Positions 1 to 9,000 of a DNA stretch of 22,289 bases are shown one piece after another; within the stretch, counting starts at the first letter, position 1, and each line of letters opens with the position of its first letter. Where the stretch lies: NCBI GenBank assembly GCA_934462715.1, contig CAKSIJ010000026.1, forward strand, positions 1 through 22,289, in the 5' to 3' direction. The notes below the pieces were generated by a model. The model was not told the DNA's origin, searched no databases, and saw nothing but the letters and a program-made list of their open reading frames with translations. Origin of the DNA: an uncultured Clostridia bacterium (lineage in GTDB: Bacteria; Bacillota; Clostridia; UBA1381). The position numbers were made by a program, and so were the translations under genes.

Positions 1-161
1 AAGCCGGCACGCTTGAGCCATGATTTTAGAGTTTCAACACATATACCGAGTTCGGCGGCAACTTCCTTTGAAGGTCGCCCCTGTTCGGTAACCATCTTGA
101 TCTCGCCACTCTTGAATGCATCGTCATAACGAGGTGGCATTGTTCCTTTTTTGATTGACAT
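1..161 (-). CDS. IS3-type transposase OrfA, N-terminal fragment (runs off window)
   Basis: This is the 5' end of a gene read leftwards off the window edge, with 53 open codons visible. The product begins MSIKKGTMPPRYDDAFK and continues through EIKMVTEQGRPSKEVAAELG to VETLKSWLKRAG. The pattern of a YDDxFK start, an 'EVAAELGI' helix and a 'TLKSWLKR' recognition helix is that of the helix-turn-helix domain of IS3-family OrfA (HTH_Tnp_1), which binds the element's terminal repeats. The ATG at 161-159 follows a strong AGGAGG site, and a consensus promoter lies about 45 bases upstream. OrfB and the far end of the element would lie outside the window, so I cannot tell whether the copy is intact. Confidence 0.8.
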   Translation of the reverse strand, partial: MSIKKGTMPPRYDDAFKSGEIKMVTEQGRPSKEVAAELGICVETLKSWLKRAG

Positions 162-203
162 ATAAATTCCTCCTGTGATTTTGGATTTGTTTGTGTCCAT
201 TTC

Positions 204-232
204 ATTATATCACACTTTTTTCTGTCCATCAA
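204..232 (-). promoter_or_regulatory. Promoter of the IS3-type orfA, at the element's end
   Basis: On the minus strand, TTGATG (232-227) and TATAAT (209-204) are separated by exactly 17 bases, and the -10 carries an extended TGA. The segment TGATGGACAG at its outer edge resembles the inner part of an IS3-family terminal repeat, and a TGGACA copy recurs 30 bases inward (200-195). The insertion end is therefore probably close to 231-235. Confidence 0.6.
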
Positions 233-525
233 ATCTGGGAAGACGGCAATGTGTATATCTGTCCTGAAAGAAATTATCTTGAATATGTAACCACAGACAG
301 AAACGGTTATAGGAAATATACGCAAAACGAAAAGAGAAAATCGAGCGTAGCTTTGCAGAATCAAAAGAACTGCATGGTCTACGCTATTGCCGTATGCGCG
401 GAAACGAAAGAGTTTCCGAACAATGCTTGCTTACTGCAGCGGTACAGAATATGAAGAAGATTGCAAATATCCTTTGGAAGAGGGATTTGAACTTTTTATC
501 GACAAGGATTAAAAATTTAATATGT
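233..525 (+). pseudogene. IS1182-like transposase remnant, deleted and frameshifted
   Basis: Two reading frames in succession give recognisable C-terminal parts of an IS1182-family DDE transposase. The first (about 233-330) reads DGNVYICPERNYLEYVTTDR then NGYRKY, the typical 'YICPxGxxLxY..T.R.GYxxY' block. The second (about 331-510, shifted frame) reads KIERSFAESKELHGLRYCRM and then RGNERVSEQCLLTAAVQNMK, the typical 'IERxFAxxKxxHGxRYxRxRG' block. In intact members some 70 residues including a cysteine cluster lie between these blocks; here they are missing, so an internal deletion joined the halves out of frame. The N-terminal two thirds are absent, cut off where the IS3-type element begins. 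It is non-functional. Confidence 0.7.
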
Positions 526-532
526 ATGACAA

Positions 533-557
533 AAACCCACCTGAAAATGGTGGGTTT
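533..557 (-). terminator. Rho-independent terminator after the SLH-protein gene
   Basis: This is a perfect 9-bp inverted repeat, AAACCCACC (533-541) and GGTGGGTTT (549-557), with a 7-base loop. Read on the minus strand the stem ends in GGTGGGTTTTTG, giving the U-run expected for leftward transcription of the operon that stops at 606. It may originally have belonged to the IS1182-like element. Confidence 0.6.
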
Positions 558-569
558 GTCAGTAATCCG

Positions 570-594
570 AGCGCCGCCGAAATTCGGCGGCGCT
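570..594. repeat. GC-rich near-perfect palindrome downstream of the SLH gene
   Basis: AGCGCCGCCGAA (570-581) is mirrored by TTCGGCGGCGCT (583-594) around a single central base, giving a 12-bp stem. It lies 12 bases beyond the stop codon at 606. TGATTTT follows on the plus strand, but there is no U-run on the minus strand. It may assist termination or 3'-end protection together with the hairpin at 533-557. Confidence 0.55.
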
Positions 595-605
595 GATTTT
601 AACCC

Positions 606-2714
606 TTATCTTGTAAGGTAATTATAAATTGCGGTCATGGCTTCTGCTCTTGTGAGCATTTTATCGGGATTGAAATTGCCGTTTTCATCTCCGTTAAATA
701 CCTTTAAGCCTGCAAGAATACTGATATATCCAACATTATCCTTTACGTCCGGGAACAGTGAGTTGAATATGCCCGGTATCTGAGCGTATTTTTCTCCGCC
801 CATTGCTCTTACCATGAATATAGCGGCTTTTTCTCTTGTCAGCGGTGAAGAAGCTTCGCCGTCGTCGGCTCTGATTATTTTTTTGTTAACCGCCCTTTTG
901 TAATTTCTTGCAGTATCCAAGCTGCTTGCTCTTAAGATTATCGGCGAATTGTCCACGAATGCCGATACCAAAAGCGCCGCATATTCCTCCTGGGTTATGA
1001 TTGAGTCGGGCTTTAATTCTCCCGATTCAAAGCCGATTCCGAACTTTGCAAGCTCGTTTATTGCTTTTTCCGCATAATGACCCGATATATCGGTATATAC
1101 CGGAGGATTGTTTTCGGAATAATCATCATCTAAAAGCTTTCCTGTTTTTGCGTCAAGTCTGCAGCCGTATACGTCCTTTAACATATATCCGATCCTTACC
1201 GTATCCGGAGACTTGATTTCTTTATTCTCCGGATCTGAAATTGTCGGTATATAGTACATATTGAGTTCGGTCTGCTCTTTCAGCTTTACAACAGCCTCGG
1301 CTTCCGAGATAACGCCGTCGGGTGACGGAAAATCTATTTCGGAATAATCCAGTCTGTAATTTGTCAGCTTCTTTGTTGTCGGATTTATACCTATTGTAAC
1401 CTTATCGTTTGAGAATTTAATTCCGTTCACGTATCTTGTATAAACAAGATAATTAAAGGTATTGTCAATTTTATCGTCCGGTTTGTAATCCTTTGCGGAA
1501 TTTTCTCCGAAATGCTTCGGCGCAACCTTTAAAAGCAGCTCATCAGCGGCATTTTTAAGCTCATCGTCCGATAATTCTTTTTCATCGGAGGCCGGCTGAT
1601 AACCGCTGTTCCATGATATAAGCTCTCCGGTCTTTGCATTAATCTGTGCCCATGCATATCTGAAATCATCATCTTTATTGTTGCTGAAATACATTCTGTA
1701 ATAATACTCGTCTGTATTTCCGTTTGTGCTTTTATAGCAATAGATGTTATTCAGTTTCATATCGGGACCAAAATCAAGCGCGGAATTATCTCTTACAAGC
1801 TTTTGCGCCTCTTCCTCCGAAAGAAGTCCCGAAACGGTATCGAGTTCCTGAATTTCACGTTCTGTCAGTCCACTGTCGCCTTCCGCAGATTCCATTACTT
1901 CCGCTTTCATCATGGCAGAAGCACCGTTTTCTTTGTAGCCGTAATTTCTTACCGCAATATCCTCGACCTTTCCGGTAAATGCGTCAATAAATTGATTGGA
2001 TTTCATTTTCGGAGAATAAATCAAAACCGCAGATACCTTTCCGTCATTATATTCTGTTCCGTATTCAAGCTCCATTCCGGCATTTTTGCCGAATGAATCC
2101 CATGCGCCGTCAACGTTCATAGCTGCTTCAATTTCCGGAAATTCAAGATTTTCGCTATAATTAATATAGAAGTTTATCAGCTTGCTTGCGTCCTTGTTAA
2201 CCGTAACGCTTCCCTCGTTGTCATAAACCGGAACTCCGTTCTCTGTTCTGACTACGCCGAATGAATAATTATTATCATAAAGGGATTCGGTTCTGTTATA
2301 CTTTTCAATGCGCAGGGACGGATAAATATCCGGGTTCAGCGCTTTGATAAGCTCCTTTGCCTTTGCAAGCGCTTCATCGCTCGACAGCTTATTCATCGTC
2401 GGCGAATTGTCGCCCCGTTCGTAAATAGTTTCGTCATAATAGTTATAATTTGTAATTACTCCTCCGGGCGATACTGTGATTCTCAGACTGCTGTATTTTT
2501 CGTCCCCGTTATTTTCCCATTCAAACGAGTAACGCTTTTCGCCGTTTTCATCATATGTATTGGCGTTAAAATCCTTATAGTTCTCTGTGTCGGGGATTCT
2601 GCTTTTAATTCCCGACAAAACCTTTGTCAGCTCCTCCGTGTCCTTTGCAAAGCCCGGTATTCCCTGTGAAAATACCATTACCCCGGCAATTATTGCCGAT
2701 AGCGTTTTTTTCAT
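606..2714 (-). CDS. Secreted YcdB/YcdC-like protein with C-terminal SLH domains
   Basis: A 702-residue exported protein. Residues 1-23 form a signal peptide (MKKTLSAIIAGVMVFSQG, cleavage near GFA/KD). Residues about 100-530 contain repeated units like 'NGVPVYDNEGSVTVN', 'INAKTGELISW', 'VNGIKFSNDKVTIGINP' and 'LDAKTGKLLDD', the pattern of the PepSY-related YcdB/YcdC domain. From residue 540 three S-layer-homology repeats follow (about 540-586, 590-640, 654-702), including FPDVKDN and NGNFNPDKMLTRAEAM, which would anchor it to secondary cell-wall polymers. The start follows an AAGGAAAG site. It is 31 bases downstream of the anti-sigma gene on the same strand, so it is probably co-transcribed with the sigma/anti-sigma pair. 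The biochemical role of the YcdB region is unknown; a surface sensor or modulator for the adjacent anti-sigma factor is my inference. Confidence 0.8.
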   Translation of the reverse strand: MKKTLSAIIAGVMVFSQGIPGFAKDTEELTKVLSGIKSRIPDTENYKDFNANTYDENGEKRYSFEWENNGDEKYSSLRITVSPGGVITNYNYYDETIYERGDNSPTMNKLSSDEALAKAKELIKALNPDIYPSLRIEKYNRTESLYDNNYSFGVVRTENGVPVYDNEGSVTVNKDASKLINFYINYSENLEFPEIEAAMNVDGAWDSFGKNAGMELEYGTEYNDGKVSAVLIYSPKMKSNQFIDAFTGKVEDIAVRNYGYKENGASAMMKAEVMESAEGDSGLTEREIQELDTVSGLLSEEEAQKLVRDNSALDFGPDMKLNNIYCYKSTNGNTDEYYYRMYFSNNKDDDFRYAWAQINAKTGELISWNSGYQPASDEKELSDDELKNAADELLLKVAPKHFGENSAKDYKPDDKIDNTFNYLVYTRYVNGIKFSNDKVTIGINPTTKKLTNYRLDYSEIDFPSPDGVISEAEAVVKLKEQTELNMYYIPTISDPENKEIKSPDTVRIGYMLKDVYGCRLDAKTGKLLDDDYSENNPPVYTDISGHYAEKAINELAKFGIGFESGELKPDSIITQEEYAALLVSAFVDNSPIILRASSLDTARNYKRAVNKKIIRADDGEASSPLTREKAAIFMVRAMGGEKYAQIPGIFNSLFPDVKDNVGYISILAGLKVFNGDENGNFNPDKMLTRAEAMTAIYNYLTR

Positions 2715-2745
2715 TTTACTTCACTTTCCTTTCTTCATTTTATTA

Positions 2746-4044
2746 TCATTTGTTATTTAATTCGTCGGTTCTTCCGACGTTGAATACGCTTTCTCCCTGA
2801 CTGTAAGGCGCAACAATTCCTCTTTCGTAGGTAATTACAACCTCCTCACGGTCATTCATGTAAAAATCCTCGTTTCCGCTTATACCGGTAAAACCGCCAT
2901 CGCCGATATAATACTGAACATTTTCATCTTCTTTCATTCTCTGTTTCATTTGAGATGAAATATTATCGTAAAGCCTTTCCTTGTATTCCGGAACATCCGA
3001 ATATACATCGTCCAGGGTTACAACGCTTTCTTTATTTTTATCCACGGTATAGTGGTTTGAAAGTTCATCAATAAATCCGACATCCGCAACAGCGTCAACA
3101 CGCACCGAATAATAATTATCGGTATCCGCCATAACCTCATAGCTTGCCTTTACCTCGGGCATATCGGCAGCCGAATCCTCAGCAGCCTCTAATGACATTT
3201 TCATGCTCCGCATATTGCTCACATAATCGGTTACGGACTCGCTTTGCTGTACTGCCGTATTTTCGCTGTCCGCTCCGGCATCGTTAACCGCAGCCGCTCC
3301 GCTTGCCATTGAAAACATCACAGTATCTGCCGAACCCTTAGCAGAAGCAACATATGCCGTATAATGTCCATCAATATAATCGTTTGCCATTATATTCAGA
3401 CTTTCAAGAGCCTTGCCTATGCCGTCTGCCGCAATTTCCAGATATTTATATCCGCTGCCGTCTGTATCTGCGGCACTCATCGATTCGGTGTCGGCTTTTA
3501 TATCCGCTTCCTTTTCGTTTTGCACGGGCTTTCCCGTATAGGCGATGCTGTAAGCAGTATCGCTTTGCTTTGCTGTCGGATTTTGACTTCTTTTCTTTGT
3601 GCCGGCGGTGCTTTTTCCGCTTTCGGCGTTTTTATTTGTTTTTATATTTTCAGATTTTATTTCAGCCGCAGATGACGTACTGTTTTGCTTCTGTTCGGTG
3701 CCCGCTTCGGCGGTTTTCACCTCCGGAGCTTCTGTCGGTTTTTCGGAATTGTCCGGATTTATTTTGCTGCCGTCGTTAACGCTGATTTTATCCGTCAGCG
3801 CAATATTGCTTTTATCATTGCCTTTCTTATCCGAAAAATATCCGCCGTTAACCAAAGCTCCCACACCTACCGCAACAACAGCGGCGGCAGCGGCATATTT
3901 CAATCCGTTTACCGGAAAATATCTCACTTTTTTCCTTGCGGAAATTTTTCTCATAAGCTTTTCGTTTAATTCTTTCGGCACTTCGGTATCGTCCGCAAGC
4001 GCCTGTCTTAAAATTGCTTCAAACTCAGAATCCTTCAATTCCAT
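2746..4044 (-). CDS. RsiV-like membrane anti-sigma factor (DUF3298-type)
   Basis: A 432-residue single-pass membrane protein. Residues 1-45 are a short charged cytoplasmic segment (MELKDSEFEAILRQALADD), and residues about 49-66 (LKYAAAAAVVAVGVGALV) are the membrane helix. Residues 70-290 are a low-complexity Ser/Thr/Lys/Ala/Asp-rich linker. The C-terminal part (about 290-425: 'SYEVMADTDNYYSVRVDA', 'VTLDDVYSD', 'EEVVITYERGIVAPYSQG') resembles the DUF3298 domain of RsiV-type anti-sigma factors. No zinc-binding HxxxCxxC motif is present. The gene overlaps the end of the ECF sigma gene by 20 bases, and its GGAGG site lies inside that gene, so the two are translationally coupled. It should hold the sigma factor at the membrane until an envelope signal arrives. 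Confidence 0.8.
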   Translation of the reverse strand: MELKDSEFEAILRQALADDTEVPKELNEKLMRKISARKKVRYFPVNGLKYAAAAAVVAVGVGALVNGGYFSDKKGNDKSNIALTDKISVNDGSKINPDNSEKPTEAPEVKTAEAGTEQKQNSTSSAAEIKSENIKTNKNAESGKSTAGTKKRSQNPTAKQSDTAYSIAYTGKPVQNEKEADIKADTESMSAADTDGSGYKYLEIAADGIGKALESLNIMANDYIDGHYTAYVASAKGSADTVMFSMASGAAAVNDAGADSENTAVQQSESVTDYVSNMRSMKMSLEAAEDSAADMPEVKASYEVMADTDNYYSVRVDAVADVGFIDELSNHYTVDKNKESVVTLDDVYSDVPEYKERLYDNISSQMKQRMKEDENVQYYIGDGGFTGISGNEDFYMNDREEVVITYERGIVAPYSQGESVFNVGRTDELNNK

Positions 4045-4555
4045 ACACCTCCAATCTTTCCCTCAGCAAGGTTCTTGCTTTATGTAATCTGCTTTTTACC
4101 GTCCCTTGAGGACACTTTATTATTTCGGAAATCTTTTCCACCGACAAGCCGGAATGATAATAGAGAATTATCGGGACCCTCATTTTTTCGTCCAGCTCGT
4201 TTATGCATTGATTCACCGTTTTGTAAAGCTCCTTTTGCAAAAGCTCCTCCTCCGGCGTATTGCGGTCGGCGGCAGTGCTGTAATTATTTTCATCGTCCAG
4301 CGAGTCTGTCGGCGCTATACGGTTTCTTCTTGCATATTTTCTTTTTTTGTTGTTCCACAGTGAAACAGCGATTGAAAGCAGATAACTTTTGGGATTGTTG
4401 TTGACGTCAATTCTTTCGGCCGCATCCATTGCTTTCAAAAATGTGTCCTGATAAAGCTCCTCGGCATCAAACTCGCTGTATGTAAGCTTTCTGCAAAAAT
4501 TGTATATGTCCTTGCTGTGCTCGTCTATCAGGGTTTCTATCATAGATACGTCCAT
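4025..4555 (-). CDS. ECF-type RNA polymerase sigma factor
   Basis: The 176-residue length fits the sigma-70 ECF family. Region 2 lies at about residues 8-75 ('LIDEHSKDIYNFCRKLTYSE', 'DAEELYQDTFLKAM', 'NPKSYLLSIAVSLW') and region 4 at about 110-165 ('INELDEKMRVPIILYYHSGL', 'SVEKISEIIKCPQGTVKSRL'), the latter forming the helix-turn-helix that binds the -35. Sigma region 3 is absent, as usual for the group. The ATG at 4555 follows an AAGGGGGAT site. The gene is the first of the unit with the anti-sigma and SLH-protein genes and has a SigA promoter at 4626-4654. I did not find a convincing ECF-type autoregulatory promoter. Confidence 0.9.
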   Translation of the reverse strand: MDVSMIETLIDEHSKDIYNFCRKLTYSEFDAEELYQDTFLKAMDAAERIDVNNNPKSYLLSIAVSLWNNKKRKYARRNRIAPTDSLDDENNYSTAADRNTPEEELLQKELYKTVNQCINELDEKMRVPIILYYHSGLSVEKISEIIKCPQGTVKSRLHKARTLLRERLEVYGIEGF

Positions 4556-4625
4556 TTTTATCCCCCTTCATCTTTAATATAGTCGCAAACATTTTTACGG
4601 TTCACAAAAAATGTTAATTTATTTT

Positions 4626-4654
4626 ATTATATCAGATTTATTTTATCTTTTCAA
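4626..4654 (-). promoter_or_regulatory. SigA-type promoter of the sigma/anti-sigma operon
   Basis: On the minus strand, TTGAAA (4654-4649) is followed after exactly 17 bases by TATAAT (4631-4626), preceded by an extended TGA. Transcription would start near 4619, giving a leader of about 64 bases. Confidence 0.7.
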
Positions 4655-4702
4655 GTAAAATATGGAAAAATCCGCATTGTTTTTGAAAGATATTTCCTTT
4701 TC

Positions 4703-4731
4703 TTGCTTTTGCGGAACGTTTGTGATATAAT
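4703..4731 (+). promoter_or_regulatory. Promoter of hemW
   Basis: TTGCTT (4703-4708), a 17-base spacer and TATAAT (4726-4731) with an upstream TGA extension. The start point would fall near 4738, which leaves almost no leader for an ATG at 4747 and supports translation from the downstream ATG at 4765. Confidence 0.65.
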
Positions 4732-4764
4732 ACATTCAAATACGGCATGAAAGCGGAGATAACC

Positions 4765-5883
4765 ATGAAAGAAAAACGAGGGTTGTATGTACACATTCCT
4801 TTCTGCATAAAAAAATGTGCCTACTGCGATTTTGTATCATGCAGCGGAATGGAGAGATATTTTGACGAATACATCGAAGAAATCGAAAAAGAAGCAAGCG
4901 GTTACAGCACAGAAACGGTTGATACGGTTTTTATCGGCGGCGGAACGCCCACCGTTCTTTCCGCCAAGCAGCTCACAAAGCTCTGCTGCGGCATAAAACA
5001 ACATATAAGCATTTCGGATAATGCCGAATATACAATTGAAGCAAACCCGAAAACGCTTGACGAAAGCAAGCTTGAAGCAATCAAAAAATCAGGCATAAAC
5101 AGAATAAGCATAGGAGTGCAGTCTTTCAATGACAGTGAATTAAAGGCGGTCGGACGTATTCACAATTCAAAAGAAGCTGTCAGAACAATCGAAAAGGTAA
5201 AAGAATACGGCTTTTGCAATATAAATCTTGACATCATGATGAATCTGCCGAATCAGACAGACGAGAGTCTTTTAAGCACTCTTGAAACGGCGGTTGGTCT
5301 TGAGCCTGCGCATTTATCCTGCTACAGTCTGATTCTCGAAGAAAACACTCCGCTTTTTGAAGCTTACAAATCGGGGAAATACAAAGAACCGGATCAGGAA
5401 ACAGACCGCAGACGTTATCACATGACGATTGATTTTTTAAAAAAGCACGGCTATAACAAATATGAAATATCAAATTTCGCAAAGCCCGGCAAGGAGTGCA
5501 GACACAACATAAAATACTGGAGCTGTTCGGAATATATCGGTCTGGGAGCTGCGGCTCATTCTTATTACAAAGGTGAAAGATTTTCAAATACCGATGATAT
5601 AAAAAGATACATTTCCGGGAATCACAGAAGCGGCAATGCTGAAAAGCTTTCCGAAAAAGACAGAATCTCGGAATACATGATAATGAAGTTAAGAATGACA
5701 GAGGGTGTAAGCGAAAAGGTATTTTATGAAAAATTCGGAAAAGCAATAAAGGATATATATACCGCACAGCTTGAAAGCTTTATAAAAAAAGGTCTTATAA
5801 AGCACGAAAACGGCTTTTATTCCTTAACAGAATACGGAACAGACATATCAAATTATGTAATGTGTGATTTTCTGATAGATTAA
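4765..5883 (+). CDS. hemW: HemW-type radical SAM haem chaperone
   Basis: A radical SAM protein of about 372 residues. The N-terminal motif LYVHIPFCIKKCAYCDF carries the CxxxCxxC cluster ligands (C14, C18, C21). It is followed by FIGGGTPTVL, the 'IEANPKTL' and 'RISIGVQSFND' strands of the TIM-barrel-like core, and the HemW-type 'CYSLILEENTPLF' segment. The C-terminal third matches the HemW_C helical region. HemW inserts haem into target proteins and was formerly misnamed coproporphyrinogen III oxidase; the extra cysteine just after the cluster motif found in true HemN (CxxxCxxCxC) is absent, since the motif ends CDF. I chose ATG 4765 over the in-frame ATG 4747 because GGAG (4754-4758) is correctly spaced only for 4765. 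The gene is divergent from the sigma operon. Confidence 0.88.
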   Translation: MKEKRGLYVHIPFCIKKCAYCDFVSCSGMERYFDEYIEEIEKEASGYSTETVDTVFIGGGTPTVLSAKQLTKLCCGIKQHISISDNAEYTIEANPKTLDESKLEAIKKSGINRISIGVQSFNDSELKAVGRIHNSKEAVRTIEKVKEYGFCNINLDIMMNLPNQTDESLLSTLETAVGLEPAHLSCYSLILEENTPLFEAYKSGKYKEPDQETDRRRYHMTIDFLKKHGYNKYEISNFAKPGKECRHNIKYWSCSEYIGLGAAAHSYYKGERFSNTDDIKRYISGNHRSGNAEKLSEKDRISEYMIMKLRMTEGVSEKVFYEKFGKAIKDIYTAQLESFIKKGLIKHENGFYSLTEYGTDISNYVMCDFLID

Positions 5884-6014
5884 ATTTTTGTTAAAATTTC
5901 AAAAAATACTATCCAATATAAAAAAAATGTGTTATTATAGTATTATACTTACAATGGTAAAATAGGCATAATATAAGAACAGGCGCAAAAGTCACGGAGG
6001 AAAGAAGGATACAT

Positions 6015-9000
6015 ATGAACAAAAGAATGGATATTGACAAGATACTGATAATCGGAGCAGGAGCGGTAAATGTCGGCAATTCGGGAGAATTGGACTTTTT
6101 CTGCCGTAATGCCTGCATAACGCTGAGAGAAGCCGGTTACAAAACCATACTGGTAAATCCCAATCCGGCGTCGGAGGCAACGGACAGCGGCATTGCCGAT
6201 AAGGTATTCATAGAAGCTTTAAACTCCGAAAATCTTATCAGAATAATCAAAGCGGAAGCCCCGGACGCAATCATACCGACCTTCGGTGCCGCCGCAAGTC
6301 TTACCCTTTGTCACGAGCTTGCCTCCTCCGGAGTTCTCGATGAATATTCGGTAAAGCTTCTCGGAACACCTTTTTATGCGATTGAATGTTCCCAAAACAT
6401 GATAAAATTCAAAAATGTTATGGATTCGATAGGAATATCCACGCAAAGCTTTTCAAATGTCACCACCATAGACAGAGCTTTTGAAGCGGCTGACGCAATC
6501 GGTTATCCCGTTGCGGTTCATCCCGAATACAGCCTTTCCGGCAACTGCGACAGCATTGTTTACAATTCCGACGAATTAAGAGGCATTATGCCCGAAGCTC
6601 TGAGTGCAAGCACTATCGGAAATGTGGTTATAAAAAAAGCATACCCCGACCGCAGAAATTATGTGCTGGAGGTACTGCGTGATTTGCGCAACAACATAAT
6701 AACGGTTTCAACAATTGAAAATCTTTATCCGCTTGGGGTTCATTCAGGCGATTCCGTTTCGGTTGCTCCCGTTCAGACCTTATCGAAAATTGAGCTTTCA
6801 GTATTGAAAAAGTATGCAGAGAGCATAGCGGAAACAATGCAGATTATCGGCTTTGCCGACATCAGATTTGCAAGAGATACAAAAAGCGGCGAGTTTATAG
6901 TAACAAGCGTAAGCCCGACAATCACCTGCACCACCTCGATTTCGGCATTGGTATCGGGAATCCCCATGGCTGACGTATGCGCAAAGCTGTGCATGGGAGA
7001 AAGCATGAGCAACATTGAATTTGAAAACAAACCTCTTTGCGATTATGTGTTTGATTATGACGAGGTATTTGTAAAGCTTCCGAGATGGCCTTTTGACGTC
7101 TATAAGACAGCCGATAACAGACTCGGTGCGACAATGAGAGCCGTTGGATATGTTGCCGGAGCGGCAAGAACCTTTAACGAAGCGCTTCAAAAGGCGGTCA
7201 GATCCCTGCAAACCGGCATATACGGCTTGGGCATGAGGGACGAGCTTATCCGCAAGCCGCTTTCAGAGCTTATATCAAGTCTTGTAACTCCGAGAGCCGA
7301 TATGCTGTTTACTATCTATGAAGCCCTTAAAAAGGGTGCTTCGGTATCGGAAATATCGGAGATAACCGGAATAGACGAATACTTTATTCAGTCAATAGCC
7401 GAAATTGCCGATATCGAAAAGCGTTTGTTAAGATACAAAGGCAAGCTGCCTATTGAGCCGCTGCTTATCGAAGCCAAAAAACAGGGCTTTTCGGATAAAT
7501 ATCTTGCCGATTTCCTATGTATTGAGGAGGCTCAGATAAGAGAAGAAAGAACTGAAGCCGGAATCATTAAAGGCTGGGAGGCTATCGGCGAGAATCAGAG
7601 ATTTTCAACCTACACTCATCATGAGCAAAGAACCGTTTCCGACAAAAAGAAAATTATTGTTATCGGAAGCGGAGCAAATAAAATAGGTCAGGGCATGGAA
7701 TACGATTACTGTGCGGTAAAGGCGGCACAGGAGCTTAAAAAGCTCGGCTACGAAGCAATCGTCATAAACTGCAACCCCACCGCCTCCTCGGTATCGGCAG
7801 GCATATACGATAAGGTTTACTTTGAGCCGATAACACTCGAGGATATTTTAAGCGTTTATGAGCTTGAAAAGCCTGAGGGAATAATAGCCGAATTCTGCGG
7901 CGGCGATGTCGGCGGACTGATAGACGAGCTTGAAAAATCCGGAGTTAATATACTCGGTGCGAACGCCGAAACCGTCAGAATTGCAAGCAATGTACACAGC
8001 TTCGCCGAAGCAATGGCAGAGCTTAATATATTGATTCCGCAGTCCGAGGTCAGCGGCGACATGGAGGAAGCGATTGCTGTTGCCGGTCAGATAGGCTACC
8101 CCGTTTCGGTTTACCGGATTAACAGCAAAAATTCAAAATGGGAAACCTTCTACAGCTCGGGCTTATTCCTTGACTACATAGAAACGATCGGCGTATCGGA
8201 GGACAACCCGATTATAATAGAAAGCTTTTTGAAGCACTCAACCGAGTGCGAGGCGGATATTGTCACAGACGGCGAGAATTATTTCATTCCGGCAATCATC
8301 GAGCATATTGAGTCCGCCGGTGTAAATTCGGGAGATTCCGCCTGCCTGATACCGGCAAAGAATATTTCCGAAAGCTTCTGTTCACTTATCGACAAAGCGG
8401 CTCAGAAAATTGTTTCACAATTAAAAATGAAAGGCTTATTAAACGTACGCTTTGCGATAGACAGAGATAAGATGTATCTTTTGGGCGTAACCGTAGGTGC
8501 GTCAAGAACGATAGCTGTTGAAAACAAGCTTTTCGGCACAGATATGACCGCCGAAGCCGTAAGAGCAATAGTTGCCGGAGAAAAAACAGGAAATCTTACA
8601 ACCGAAAACAATGTCTTGTGCGGTGTGCTTGAGGTTGTGTTCCCGTGGAGCGTTTATCCCGAATGTGATCCTCTGCTCGGCAGAGAAATGTATTCCACAG
8701 GAATGGTTCTCGGTATAGGAAAAACAGGCACAGAAGCCTTTATCAAGGCACAGGAGGCAACAGGCTTGCCCCTGCCGAAATCGGGAACTGTATTTATCAG
8801 CGTTAACGATTATGATAAATCGGAGCTTGTTGAAGTCAGCAGACATTTCCATAATTCGGGCTACAAGCTTGTTGCCACAAAGGGCTGTGCAAAGCTGATT
8901 GATGAAGCCGGTATTCCCGTCAAGGTTATCAAAAAGCTTTACGAGGGCAGACCGAATGTATTGGATCTTATGATAAACAAGCAGATTCAAATCGTCATAA

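Noticed and set aside
26..364. A 112-codon minus-strand open frame across the IS region
   Set aside because: It overlaps the better-supported OrfA (which has a ribosome binding site, promoter and family motifs) and the IS1182 relic on the other strand. The product resembles nothing and no ribosome binding site precedes it.
3354..4087. Several plus-strand open frames opposite the anti-sigma gene
   Set aside because: They are antisense shadows of a Ser/Ala/Lys-rich coding region, with Phe/Arg/Cys-rich products and no ribosome binding sites.
4582..4604. Possible ECF-type autoregulated promoter (TGAACC ... CGAC) before the sigma gene
   Set aside because: Only 14 bases separate GAAC and CGAC, whereas known ECF promoters use about 16-17, and a much better SigA promoter lies just upstream.
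5884..6014. Promoter for the CarB-like gene
   Set aside because: TATTATACT around 5941 could be a -10, but no -35 sits at the right distance, so I did not annotate it.
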